DNA of 64,000 bases, taken from contig NZ_QJKI01000002.1 in the NCBI RefSeq assembly GCF_003201855.1, forward strand, positions 124,001 to 188,000, given 5' to 3'. The DNA is from Rivihabitans pingtungensis. GTDB lineage: Bacteria > Pseudomonadota > Gammaproteobacteria > Burkholderiales > Aquaspirillaceae. Made by a program: the position numbers and the translations under genes. The notes under the pieces were generated by a model. That model saw nothing but the letters and a program-made list of their open reading frames with translations. It was not told the DNA's origin and ran no database searches. Numbering within the stretch: position 1 is the first letter of the stretch; the number at the start of each line of letters is the position of its first letter. Positions 9,501 through 18,401 of this stretch are shown one piece after another.

Positions 9501-12500
9501 AGCAGTTGCACGATCAAGGTAAACGTCACCTCGTCCAAAGTGGGCGGCATCACCAATTTTATTCCGGTGGGGGCGGTCAGCACGGATCAGGGCCTGAGCA
9601 ATGTCGGCCCGGCCAACACCAGCCTGACCATCAACAGCAATCTGGGCCTGGTCAAGCAGTTCACCCCCAACCCGGTCAAGCCGGGCGAGCGCGCTCGCCT
9701 GCGCATCACTTTTTACAACCCCACCGCCCAGGCGGTGAACAATGTCTCGGTCACCGACAATCTGCCGGCAGCGATGAGCGTGCCGGCTGGCGCCAACCCC
9801 ACCATCACCTGCGCGGGCGGCAGCCTGACGGCGCCGACGGCCAATCAGGTACAGATTACTGGCGCCACCGTGGCCGCTGCGGTGGGCGTGGTGTCTGGCA
9901 CCTGCTATGCCGAGCTGGATGTGCTGGTGGCTGCCCAGGGCGATTACACCAACACCATCCCGGCCAATGCGGTGACTGCCACCACCGGCGGTGTGCCCAC
10001 CACCAATTCGCAGCCGGCCAGCGACACGCTGAAAGTCAAATCGCCGCTGGTGATTCACAAAGCCTTTGCCAACAAAACCCTGGACAGCGGCAACCCGGTG
10101 GGCTTTACCACGGGCACTGCCACTGCCCTGGCCGGGGCAGCTGTTACCTTGACGGTAAACATTGCCAACCCCAATGCCGCTGCCGTTACCCAGGCGCTGT
10201 TTACCGACAGCCTGCCGGCCGGTGTGGTGGTGGCTGCCACGCCCAGCGCCAGCACCACCTGTGCCGGCGGCACGGTGACGGCCACGCCATCGGCCACCAG
10301 CTTCCGGCTGACTGGCGCCACTATCCCGGCCAGCGGCAGCTGCACGGTACAGGTGAATGTGTTGAGCAACACCCCTGGCACGTATACCAACACGCTGGCC
10401 ACGCAAGTGGTGAGCACGCTGGAAGGGGTGAAAAACGAAGAACCCACCAGCGCGCAGCTGATCGTGTCGCAGCCGGTGGGGGTGAGCAAGCAGTTCAGCC
10501 CGGCGGTGATTCCACCGTCTGGCGTGTCGCGGCTGACGATTGTATTCAGCAACAGCAACGCCAGCGCCATCACCCTGACCAGCGATTTTGACGACGTACT
10601 GCCCAGCGCACCGGGGCAGATTCAAGTGGCCACCACGCCGAATGTCAGCACCACCTGCGTGGGCGGCACCAGCGCTGCCGCTGGCGCCACCACGGTGCGT
10701 CTGAACAATGGCGCCACCATTCCGGCTGGCGGTTGCACGCTGAGCGTGGATGTCACCGGCGCCACGGCCGGCGTGCACACCAACAATATCCCGGCTGGCG
10801 CGCTGAAAACCAGCCTGGGCAATAACCCCACCCCGGCCAATGCCACGCTGACCATCAGCGACAAGGGCTATATCTCTGGGCGGGTGTTCAAGGACAATAA
10901 CGTCACCCCGAATGGCGTGTACGACAGCGGGGTGGATACCCCGCTGGAAGGCGTGTCGATCGAGCTGCGTGCGGGCGCCAGCTGCGCAGGTGCGCTGCTG
11001 AGCAGCGCCAGCACCGATGCGCTGGGCAATTATCTGTTTGCCGAACTGGCTGCCGGCGCCTATTCGGTGTGCCAGCCCGCACAACCGACCGGCACCAGCA
11101 ACGGCATCACCAGCGCTGGCAGCATTGTCAGCAACAGTGGCAGCACCGGCACGACCGGCATCGCCAGCAACCCGTCGGCCAGCAGCAGTCAGATCGTCAA
11201 CATCATGCTGAACGCAGCCGGCGGCGGCCAGGTGGGCGGCTCGGTGCAGAACAACTTTGCCGAAGTGGTGGCGGGTGAAATCTCCGGCACGGTGTTCCTC
11301 GACCAGAACAACAACGGCGTGCAAAACGGCGCCGACAATGGCCTGGGTTCGGTCACCATCCAGCTGTTCAACGCCAGCAATGCCCTGGTGGCCACCACCA
11401 CCACCAATGCCAGCGGCCAGTACAGTTTTACCGGGCTGTCACCCGGCACCTACACCGTGGTGGAACCCACCCAACCCACCGGTTCCAGCAATGGCATCAC
11501 CACGGTTGGCGCGGTGGGCAATGGTGGCACGGCGGGGACTGCCACGGCGGTGGGGGTGCTGCCCAGCCAGATCAACAGCATCATTCTGCCGCCGGGCACG
11601 GTGTCCACCGGCAACAACTTTGCCGAAATCCCCAATGGCCGCACCCTGTCCGGCAAGGTGTTCTACGACAGCAACGACAATGGCGTACAAAATGCCGGCG
11701 ACCTGGGCATTGCCAATGTCACGCTCAACCTCACCGGCAATGACATCAACGGCAACGCCGTCACCCGCACGGTCAACACCTCGGCAGATGGCTCGTATAT
11801 GTTCAGCGGGGTGCCGGAAGGCAGCAGCTATACCGTCACCGAGCCAGTGCAACCGCCATCCAGCAAAAACGGCAAAACCATCGCAGGTTCTACCGGCGGG
11901 GTGGCCAGTGTGCCGGCCGTGGTGCCCAGCACGATTACCGGCATCAACCTGGCTGGCAGCAACACCGTGTCGGCAGATAACAACTTTGCCGAAATCCCCG
12001 TGGCAACCTCTGCGGGCGGCGCCCAGCCTGATCTGATCCTGAGCAAGAGCCACGCCCCGGCGGTGTTCACTGCGGGCGGAGTGGGCAGCTATATGCTGAC
12101 CGTCAGCAACCAGGGCGGCAGCGCCAGCACTGGCAATGTGTTTGTGGATGACACCCTGCCAGAGGGCCTAAGCGTGCAGGGCGCTGTCACTGGCGACGGC
12201 TGGACCTGCACGGTCAGCGGCCGCACGGTGCATTGCGCCAGCAGCATGAGCTTGGCCGCTGGCGGCAGCGCCGCGCCAATTGTGATCAAGGTCAAGGTGG
12301 ATGCCAGCCTGGGCGGCAAGCAGGTCAGCAACAGCGCCAGGGTCAGCGGCGTCAGCGAGCCGCTGGATAAAACCGGCAACAACACCGCCACCGACGTGGC
12401 CGAAGTGGCGCTGCTGGCCAGCGTGCGCGGCCATGTCTGGCTGGATCAATCGCACACCCGCCGCTTTGCCGACCCGGCCTCGCAGCCGCAAGCTGGCTGG

Positions 12501-14249
12501 ACGGTAGAGCTGCTGCGTGATGGCGCCGTGCTGGCCAGCACGCAAACCGACGCCCAGGGCGGCTATGCCTTTGTCGAGCTGTCGCCGGGCAGCGGCTATC
12601 AAATTCGCTTCCGCCACCCGCAAACCGGCCTGGTGTATGGCCTGGCCCGCCCCAACGAGCAAGGCGTGAGCTTTGCCAATGGCGTGGTCAGCAGCGCCAA
12701 CCCGGCCGGCGCCAGCCAGAGCGGCGGCACGCTCAGCGGCCTGACCCTGGAGCCAGGCGCCAATGTGCTGGAACAAAGCCTGCCGCTGGACCCGGCCGGG
12801 ATTGTTTACGACGCCGTCACCCGCCAGCCCGTGGCTGGCGCCGTCGTCACCATTCGCGGCCCGGCCGGCTTTGACGCCAGCAGCCATGTGGTGGGCGGCG
12901 TCGGCGCGGTGACCACCGGCAGCGATGGCATGTATCAATTTTTGCTCAACCCCACCGCGCCATCTGGCCGCTACAGCCTGGTGATCACCACCTACCCGGC
13001 CGGCTATGTCAATGCGCCATCCAGCCTGATTCCGGTATGTGCGGGCGGTTTGCGGGTGGCCAACCTGCCCGAACCGTCACTGGTGCAGGCCAGCAACCGC
13101 CAGCCGGCGGCCAGCGTGCCGCTGCATCAGCCAGCCGCCTGCCAGGGCATCGTGACGGGCGGCGCCAACAGCACGCAGTATTACTTTGACTTTGATCTGG
13201 TGATTGGCGGCGTGGCCTCATCGGCCAATGTGGTCAACAACCATCTCCCACTGGACCCGTTCACCAGCGGACGGCTGCGGGTGAGCAAAACCTCGCCGCT
13301 GGTCAATGTCAGCCGTGGTGGTCTGGTGCCTTATACCGTCACCGTCAGCAATGCCGCCGACAGTGCGCCAGCGGCTGGTGTGAGTCTGGTGGATCGCGTG
13401 CCGCCGGGCTTTCGCTACCGGCAAGGTTCGGCGCGCCTGGATGGCGTGGCCATCGAACCGCGCGTCAACGGTCGCCAGCTCAGCTGGCCGGGGCTGAGCG
13501 TGGGCAGCGGGCAAAACCGCCAGCTCAAGCTGATCCTGCTGGTGGGCAGCGGCGTGGGTGAGGGCGAATACAGCAACGAAGCCTGGGCGGCCGACGCCGC
13601 TGGCAGCGTGCTGTCCAATATCGCCAGCGCCACCGTGCGCATCGTGCCCGACCCCACCTTTGATTGCAGCGACATCATCGGCAAGGTGTTTGACGACCAG
13701 AACGCCAACGGCTATCAGGACGACGGCGAGCCGGGCATTGCCAATGTGCGCGTGGTCACTGCCCGTGGCCTGCTGGTGACCAGCGACGCTGACGGGCGCT
13801 TTCACGTGCCGTGCGCCGCCGTGCCGCAGGCGGACCGTGGCAGCAACTTTGTCATGAAGCTGGACGAGCGCACCCTGCCATCTGGCTACCGTCTCACCAC
13901 GGAAAACCCGCGCGATGTGCGGGTGACGCGCGGCAAGCTGGTCAAGCTGAACTTTGGCGCCACCATTCACAAGGTATTCCGTCTGGAGTTTGACGACCGC
14001 GCCTTTGTGCCTGGCGAAGATCGCCTGCAGTCTGGCTGGGCGGCGCAGTTGCCGGCGCTGGCCGAGGCCTTGCGCGCCCGCCCGTCGGTGCTGCGCCTGG
14101 CCCATCCGCCGCTGAGCCGTGAGGCCAGCCGGCTGGACGCCCTGCGCGGCGAGCTGTACCGGCTGTATCGCCAGGATGGCGCGCCGCCGCTGCTGATCGA
14201 GCAAGAAACCCTGCCCGCCCACCCGTCATTGCAAGGAGGCGCGCAATGA
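6540..14249 (+). CDS. Giant exported repeat protein (DUF11/TIGR01451-like and SdrD-B-like domains)
   Basis: A 2569-residue protein with a signal peptide (hydrophobic core MLLVGMLWLAAM, cleavage after PAWA near residue 28). Residues about 31-1440 hold ten beta-sandwich repeats of about 130-145 residues. Each starts with a K-x-F/SP-type strand, contains a TDxLP segment and ends with a CxGG...GGT-PA-GSCTVxV block, giving paired cysteines. Residues 1443-1821 hold three SdrD-B/Cna-B-like repeats (SGxVFxDxNxNGVQNxGD). Then come a DUF11 domain, two carboxypeptidase-regulatory-like domains, another DUF11 domain, a further SdrD-like domain (IIGKVFDDQNANGYQDDGEPG) and a tail resembling a worn OmpA C-domain (2478-2569). 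ATG 6540 is chosen because the signal peptide follows; the frame is open to TTG 6495. It is probably a surface or periplasmic structural protein. It overlaps the barrel gene by ATGA. Confidence 0.82.
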   Translation: MMQVVGWICRLRMLLVGMLWLAAMPAWAGLGASVTLVGATDIYPGETTQLQITLSNNNTTAAITNVAFANTLPGVWPNALRIAGAATYTCTDPAGPTTSAGVGVLTATPGTQNISLTGGVIPMRAAGTDGTCVIRIPVTAGSSSGSSVTYTYTVASNAVTGTDPGAQTNVGNVSQTVNVKPVALPTLNKNFSNSTAVLGGAPVTLTITLNNPTNPIAIPNFSITDVFPTLGGGGAVIQVANPPAATTTCTGAGTAPTFAPAAGDTTLTATGGTVAANGSCTLTVKVEARQSNGLYSTGAQTNVIQGSANFTSDLGLVPANATASITVNSPLRVSKAFAHAALASGQSDNMTITLYNDGASALTLTSLTDSPIDGVGNAGYGLKVAAGASTTCAGGVVAATAGNLGVTLTGGSIPANGSCTVTVPFVGTSQASGVPITFTNTLAEGAVGTTAPGIVSKSASASVLVADDLEVLKSATPSGSGNVAPGNPIRFTLTVNNYSGSDRANVTVSDTLVNTRFLTGTINGNNYTPTLSAGCGTLGVAGAVGATTPVFTIGNLPQRSSASTPGSCSITFWAMVNTGVANGATIQNNIAANGVCHSGGALCNGAPSGTTSTSVNSAVLSLNKAFSPAGPVSEGTISRMTLTLSNRSANPITGLAVADTLPLAVSGGGQLRIATPANAATTCGAGVITAASGSTSLALNGGTVPARASNGTGADGTCVVQVDVVGPAGVFNNTATASGTETYADGTTHLLAAVNSNTATLTYTGSLGASKTFSPTSVSSGGRATVLIRINNGGATLLNNVSVTDPLPAGMVVASPTNAYSTCSGSPTVSATAGGNSVSMSGATLAAGGNCDVLFDVVATGAANWVNTIPAGNLTASGGVMNATAVVGTLNWSPPTNITLAKATNPSTLTFPGQVSELTITVTAGTQAVTGLSLSDYFTTDGVSSSPLNGWAIAPNPAAQTSCPGGLVTATAGSNQLSLSGATLAANSSCTIKVNVTSSKVGGITNFIPVGAVSTDQGLSNVGPANTSLTINSNLGLVKQFTPNPVKPGERARLRITFYNPTAQAVNNVSVTDNLPAAMSVPAGANPTITCAGGSLTAPTANQVQITGATVAAAVGVVSGTCYAELDVLVAAQGDYTNTIPANAVTATTGGVPTTNSQPASDTLKVKSPLVIHKAFANKTLDSGNPVGFTTGTATALAGAAVTLTVNIANPNAAAVTQALFTDSLPAGVVVAATPSASTTCAGGTVTATPSATSFRLTGATIPASGSCTVQVNVLSNTPGTYTNTLATQVVSTLEGVKNEEPTSAQLIVSQPVGVSKQFSPAVIPPSGVSRLTIVFSNSNASAITLTSDFDDVLPSAPGQIQVATTPNVSTTCVGGTSAAAGATTVRLNNGATIPAGGCTLSVDVTGATAGVHTNNIPAGALKTSLGNNPTPANATLTISDKGYISGRVFKDNNVTPNGVYDSGVDTPLEGVSIELRAGASCAGALLSSASTDALGNYLFAELAAGAYSVCQPAQPTGTSNGITSAGSIVSNSGSTGTTGIASNPSASSSQIVNIMLNAAGGGQVGGSVQNNFAEVVAGEISGTVFLDQNNNGVQNGADNGLGSVTIQLFNASNALVATTTTNASGQYSFTGLSPGTYTVVEPTQPTGSSNGITTVGAVGNGGTAGTATAVGVLPSQINSIILPPGTVSTGNNFAEIPNGRTLSGKVFYDSNDNGVQNAGDLGIANVTLNLTGNDINGNAVTRTVNTSADGSYMFSGVPEGSSYTVTEPVQPPSSKNGKTIAGSTGGVASVPAVVPSTITGINLAGSNTVSADNNFAEIPVATSAGGAQPDLILSKSHAPAVFTAGGVGSYMLTVSNQGGSASTGNVFVDDTLPEGLSVQGAVTGDGWTCTVSGRTVHCASSMSLAAGGSAAPIVIKVKVDASLGGKQVSNSARVSGVSEPLDKTGNNTATDVAEVALLASVRGHVWLDQSHTRRFADPASQPQAGWTVELLRDGAVLASTQTDAQGGYAFVELSPGSGYQIRFRHPQTGLVYGLARPNEQGVSFANGVVSSANPAGASQSGGTLSGLTLEPGANVLEQSLPLDPAGIVYDAVTRQPVAGAVVTIRGPAGFDASSHVVGGVGAVTTGSDGMYQFLLNPTAPSGRYSLVITTYPAGYVNAPSSLIPVCAGGLRVANLPEPSLVQASNRQPAASVPLHQPAACQGIVTGGANSTQYYFDFDLVIGGVASSANVVNNHLPLDPFTSGRLRVSKTSPLVNVSRGGLVPYTVTVSNAADSAPAAGVSLVDRVPPGFRYRQGSARLDGVAIEPRVNGRQLSWPGLSVGSGQNRQLKLILLVGSGVGEGEYSNEAWAADAAGSVLSNIASATVRIVPDPTFDCSDIIGKVFDDQNANGYQDDGEPGIANVRVVTARGLLVTSDADGRFHVPCAAVPQADRGSNFVMKLDERTLPSGYRLTTENPRDVRVTRGKLVKLNFGATIHKVFRLEFDDRAFVPGEDRLQSGWAAQLPALAEALRARPSVLRLAHPPLSREASRLDALRGELYRLYRQDGAPPLLIEQETLPAHPSLQGGAQ

Positions 14250-17200
14250 TGGCGGCCACATGCACCCCATCGCGCCTGCTGGGCGCCATCCTGCTGGCCT
14301 GGTCCACGCTGAACGCCCCGCTGGCGCACGCCGATGATGGCAAGCGCCGCGACAACGCCCGCCTTGACGAACAGGCCCTGCCCGCGCCGGGAGAGCGCCA
14401 GCCGCTCGCCCCCTATCCGCTGCCTTCCGGCGTCAGCCGCGCCGACTGGGCCGCCTGGCGCGCCGCCAGCCCACCGGCCGCCGCGCCGCTGCGCGAACTG
14501 GCATTGGACGACGCCAGCGGCGCCTTGTTTGTGTCTGGCCGCGCCGAGCTGACCCCGGCCGCCCGCCAGGCGCTGGATGCGCTGCTGGCGCGCCATGCCG
14601 GTCAGCCTGGCCTGCGCCTGGCGGTGGTGGGCCACACCGACAATCAACGCTTGTCGGCGCGCGCCCGTCAGCAATTTGCCGACAACCAGGCGCTGTCTGA
14701 AGCCCGCGCGCTGAGCGTGGCGCAGTATCTGCGCCAGGGCTGGCAACTGGCGGCAGAACAGGTGTCGATTGCCGGCCAGGGCGCGCGCGCGCCGCGCGCC
14801 AGCAATGCCAGTGCCGCCGGCATGGCGCGCAACCGCCGGGTGGATATCCGCCTGTGGGCCGCCACCGATGCCCCGCTTGCCGCCGTGACGCCGCCACGCC
14901 CGGCCTGCGCCGCCCAGGCCGAACAGCCGGATCTGCCGTTTCGGGTAACCGTGGACGGTGAGCCGCTGGTGCTGGGCCAGCCGGTGAACGAGGCCGACCG
15001 CCAGCGCTGCACCGATGTGGCGCTGGAACAAGCTGACATCCAGATCAAGTACGACGACCTCGCGGCCACCCCCAGCCTGAATGTGTGGACGCTGCGTGAC
15101 CTGGCCTTGCGTGGCCAGCCGGTGGCGTTTGCCGCCTATAGCAACTATGTGCGCTGGATTCAGCGCGCCGAACTGCGGGTGTTCAAGCGCGGCCAGCGCC
15201 CGGACGAACGGCCGCTGGCGGTGGCGCCGCTGGATTGGGCCAAAGGGGGCGAATGGACGCCGCCGGCTGAAGGCCAGGATGAATACGCCTATCTGCTGCG
15301 CGTGTACGACCGCGATGGCCGCTTTGACGAAACCGCGCTGAAAGCCTTGAACCTTGCCAGCCGCGCCCGGCCGCTGGCCGACTTGCAGGCGCCCGCGCGC
15401 GAAGCCTTGACCGGCTGGGGCGAAAACGTCCGCGCGCTGGGGCATATTCCGGTCACCGGCGGCACGGTCAGCGTCAGCGGCCAGTTGCGTCCCGGCCAGC
15501 GCGTGACGGCGCTGGGCCTGTCCGCCCCGGTGGATGGACAAGGCCGCTTTGTGCTGCGCCAGATTCTGCCCGCCGGCCCGCATCAGCTGGACGTGATCGT
15601 CAGCGAGCCGGATGGCCGCGAGGCGATGTTCCGCCGCAATGTGTCCATTCCCGATCAGGACTGGTTTTATATCGCCGTGGGGGATTTGACCCTCAGCCAA
15701 AGCCAGGTGAGCGGCCCGGCGCAACTGGTGAGCGGCGACAACGAGGCCACCTCTGGCGGCCATCTGGACGGCCGCGCGGCGTTTTACCTCAAGGGCAAGA
15801 TCAAGGGCGACTGGCTGCTCACCGCCGCCGCAGACACCCGCGAACAGCCGGTAAAAAATCTGTTTTCCAACTTTACCGCCAAAGACCCGCGCTATCTGCT
15901 GCGCAATATCGACCCCAACCAGTATTACCCGGTATACGGCGACGACAGCAGCACGGTGGACGACGCCCCCACCCAGGGCAAATTCTTTGTGCGTCTGGCG
16001 CGTGGCGACTCACAGGTGATGTGGGGGAACTTCCAGACGCAATGGGCAGGCAGCGAGCTGATTCAATACTCGCGCGGCCTGTACGGCGCGCTGGCGCGCT
16101 GGCGCTCGGAAGACGCCACCCCGTTTGGCGAGCGACGCAGCCAGCTGGAAGCCTTTGCCGCCGACCCTGGCACACTGGGCGCGCGCGAAGAATTTCGCGG
16201 AACCGGCGGCTCGCTGTATTACCTGCGCCACCAGGACATCACCCAGGGTTCCGAGCGCGTGTGGGTGGAAGTACGCGACCCGGATTCTGGCCTGGTGCTG
16301 GAGCGCCGCCAACTGACCGCCGGCGCGGATTACGAAGTGAACTATCTGCAAGGCCGCATCCTGCTGCGCGAACCTTTGCCGTCCACCGCCAGCGGCGGCG
16401 GGCTGGTGTATACCAGCAGCCTGAGCGGGCGGCCGCTGTATCTGGTCAGCAGCTATGAATATGTGCCGGGCCTGAGCGAAATCGGCAATCAGACCGTCGG
16501 CCTGCGCGCCACCCACTGGCTGAATGATCTGCTGCTACTGGGCATTACCCAGTATCGTCAGGGCGAAAATGCCAGCCAGCAAACCTTGCGCGGGCTGGAC
16601 GCCACCTTGCGCCTGTCTGCCGGCAGCCAGCTGCGCGCCGAATTTGCCCGCGCCAGCGGGCCGGGCACCACCAGTTTTTATTCGCAGGACGGCGGCTTTG
16701 GTTTTAATGCCCAGGCCAGCAGCGTGATCCGCGATGCCAGTGCCCGCCGGCTGGAAGCCCGGCTGGACCTGGCCGACTGGATCGACGGCGGCCAGGGCCA
16801 GTTCACCGGCTACTGGCAGCAGCGCGAGCGCGGCTTTGCCGCACCGGGCCAGGTGTTTGGCAATGGCGAAGCGGTGCGTCAGTTTGGCGTGCAGGGCAGC
16901 ATGGCGCTGAGCGAGGCCAGCGAACTGCGGGTCAAGGCCGACAGCCGCGTGGCCGACACGCAAACCCAGCGCAATGTCGAAGTGGGTGTGGTCACCCAGT
17001 TGGACGCCCAGTGGAAGCTTTCTGGCGCGCTGCGCCACGACCGCCGCGACAACGCCGTGGCCAACGCCAGCCCCACGCTATCGCAAAACGGCGCGCGCAC
17101 CGATGCCATTGTCCGCGCTGATTACACCCCGCCCAAGGAAGATGGCACGCCCGGACAGACCGAAGATTGGTCGGCCTATGGCTTTGTGCAGGCCACGCTG

Positions 17201-18364
17201 GCGCGCAGTGGCGAGCGCGAGGCCAACCACCGCGCTGGCCTGGGTGGCCGCCTGCGCCTGAACGACCGCGCCGGCCTGAACGCCGAAGCCTCGGACGGCA
17301 GCCTGGGCGTGGGTGGCAAGCTGGGGGTGGATTACCGGATTTCCGACCGTAGCACCGCCTATCTGGACTACCGGCTGGAAAGCGACAACCCCGAGCACAG
17401 CTATCGCGGCCGCAGCGGCGCCTGGGTGAGCGGGGCGGATTATCGGGTGAGCGAGCAGATGCGCCTGTTTGGCGAAACCCGCGCCGTGCACGGCGCCGGC
17501 CCGCAAAGCCTGACCCAGGCCTTTGGCGTGGACCTGGCCCCCAACGACCGCTGGACGCTGGGGGTGAAAACCGAAGCCGGCACGCTCAGCGATATGCAAG
17601 GCGGCGACCTCAAGCGCCTGGCGCTGGGCTTTTCGGCGGCGTATAAATTCGAGCAACTCAGCTATGCCGGCGCGCTGGAGCTGCGCAACGAACACGGCAA
17701 CAGCGCTGGCACCCGCACCCAGCGGCAAGTCTGGCTGCTGCGCAACAGCCTGGGCTATCAGCTGGACCCGGCCTGGCGCCTGCTGGGTAAGCTGAATCTC
17801 TCCCGCAGCAGCAATAGCCAGGGCGCGTTCTACGACGGCAATTTTCATGAAGTGGTGCTCGGCGCTGCCTATCGTCCGGTGGATAACGACCGCTGGAACA
17901 CGCTGTTCAAATACACCAATCTGTACAACGCCCCCACCGCCGGCCAGTTGGCGCCCTCGGGCGTGGGCAGCGCTGATTATGCCCAGCGCAGCCAGGTGTT
18001 CAGCGTGGACACCGTCTGGGACGTCTGGCCCAGGCTGTCGCTAGGGGCCAAATATGGTTTGCGCATTGGCGAGCTGCGCGCCAACAAAACCAGTGGTGAG
18101 TGGTTTTCCAGCCGCGCCGACCTGCTGGTGCTGCGCGCCGACTGGCACGTGGTAAAAGAATGGGACGCGCTGGCCGAATGGCGCACCCTGCGTGCCAAAG
18201 AAGCCCAGGATGCCCGTGCCGGCCTGCTGCTGGGCGTGTATCGCCATATCGACAAGCACGTCAAGATTGGCGTGGGCTACAACTTCACCCGCTATTCCGA
18301 CGACTTGACGGATCTGTCCTACCGTAGCCGGGGCTGGTTTCTTAACGTACTGGGCACGCTGTAA
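14246..18364 (+). CDS. OmpA-domain outer-membrane beta-barrel protein, partner of the giant repeat protein
   Basis: A 1372-residue protein: signal peptide ending near APLAHA (residue 29); an OmpA-like peptidoglycan-binding domain at about 82-203 (GRAELTPAARQALDALL, VVGHTDNQ, ARALSVAQYLR, NRRVDIRL); an Ig-like region at about 400-452; then from about 470 to the end a long run of alternating aromatic/polar strands with tight turns, typical of a large outer-membrane barrel (WLLTAAADTRE, YYPVYGDDSSTVDDAPTQGK, GLRATHWLNDLLLLG, VKIGVGYNFTRYSDDLTD). No TonB box or plug domain is obvious. The start codon sits in the stop of the giant gene, so translation is probably coupled. It may anchor or export the giant partner; that role is inference from gene order. 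Confidence 0.8.
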   Translation: MMAATCTPSRLLGAILLAWSTLNAPLAHADDGKRRDNARLDEQALPAPGERQPLAPYPLPSGVSRADWAAWRAASPPAAAPLRELALDDASGALFVSGRAELTPAARQALDALLARHAGQPGLRLAVVGHTDNQRLSARARQQFADNQALSEARALSVAQYLRQGWQLAAEQVSIAGQGARAPRASNASAAGMARNRRVDIRLWAATDAPLAAVTPPRPACAAQAEQPDLPFRVTVDGEPLVLGQPVNEADRQRCTDVALEQADIQIKYDDLAATPSLNVWTLRDLALRGQPVAFAAYSNYVRWIQRAELRVFKRGQRPDERPLAVAPLDWAKGGEWTPPAEGQDEYAYLLRVYDRDGRFDETALKALNLASRARPLADLQAPAREALTGWGENVRALGHIPVTGGTVSVSGQLRPGQRVTALGLSAPVDGQGRFVLRQILPAGPHQLDVIVSEPDGREAMFRRNVSIPDQDWFYIAVGDLTLSQSQVSGPAQLVSGDNEATSGGHLDGRAAFYLKGKIKGDWLLTAAADTREQPVKNLFSNFTAKDPRYLLRNIDPNQYYPVYGDDSSTVDDAPTQGKFFVRLARGDSQVMWGNFQTQWAGSELIQYSRGLYGALARWRSEDATPFGERRSQLEAFAADPGTLGAREEFRGTGGSLYYLRHQDITQGSERVWVEVRDPDSGLVLERRQLTAGADYEVNYLQGRILLREPLPSTASGGGLVYTSSLSGRPLYLVSSYEYVPGLSEIGNQTVGLRATHWLNDLLLLGITQYRQGENASQQTLRGLDATLRLSAGSQLRAEFARASGPGTTSFYSQDGGFGFNAQASSVIRDASARRLEARLDLADWIDGGQGQFTGYWQQRERGFAAPGQVFGNGEAVRQFGVQGSMALSEASELRVKADSRVADTQTQRNVEVGVVTQLDAQWKLSGALRHDRRDNAVANASPTLSQNGARTDAIVRADYTPPKEDGTPGQTEDWSAYGFVQATLARSGEREANHRAGLGGRLRLNDRAGLNAEASDGSLGVGGKLGVDYRISDRSTAYLDYRLESDNPEHSYRGRSGAWVSGADYRVSEQMRLFGETRAVHGAGPQSLTQAFGVDLAPNDRWTLGVKTEAGTLSDMQGGDLKRLALGFSAAYKFEQLSYAGALELRNEHGNSAGTRTQRQVWLLRNSLGYQLDPAWRLLGKLNLSRSSNSQGAFYDGNFHEVVLGAAYRPVDNDRWNTLFKYTNLYNAPTAGQLAPSGVGSADYAQRSQVFSVDTVWDVWPRLSLGAKYGLRIGELRANKTSGEWFSSRADLLVLRADWHVVKEWDALAEWRTLRAKEAQDARAGLLLGVYRHIDKHVKIGVGYNFTRYSDDLTDLSYRSRGWFLNVLGTL

Positions 18365-18401
18365 GCGCAGCGCAGGTGTGTCACATGACGGCGCGCACGG
18401 C

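Noticed and set aside
7824..11324. 1166-residue open frame on the minus strand
   Set aside because: It lies wholly antisense to the giant repeat protein, has a low-complexity His/Arg/Ala/Gly composition and arises from GC-rich codon bias.
13967..15763. 598-residue minus-strand frame
   Set aside because: Antisense to the giant gene's end and the barrel gene; no family resemblance and composition of a GC-bias shadow.
14246..18364. Reading the barrel protein as a TonB-dependent receptor
   Set aside because: No plug domain or TonB box was seen, and an OmpA-type domain occupies the N-terminal part instead.
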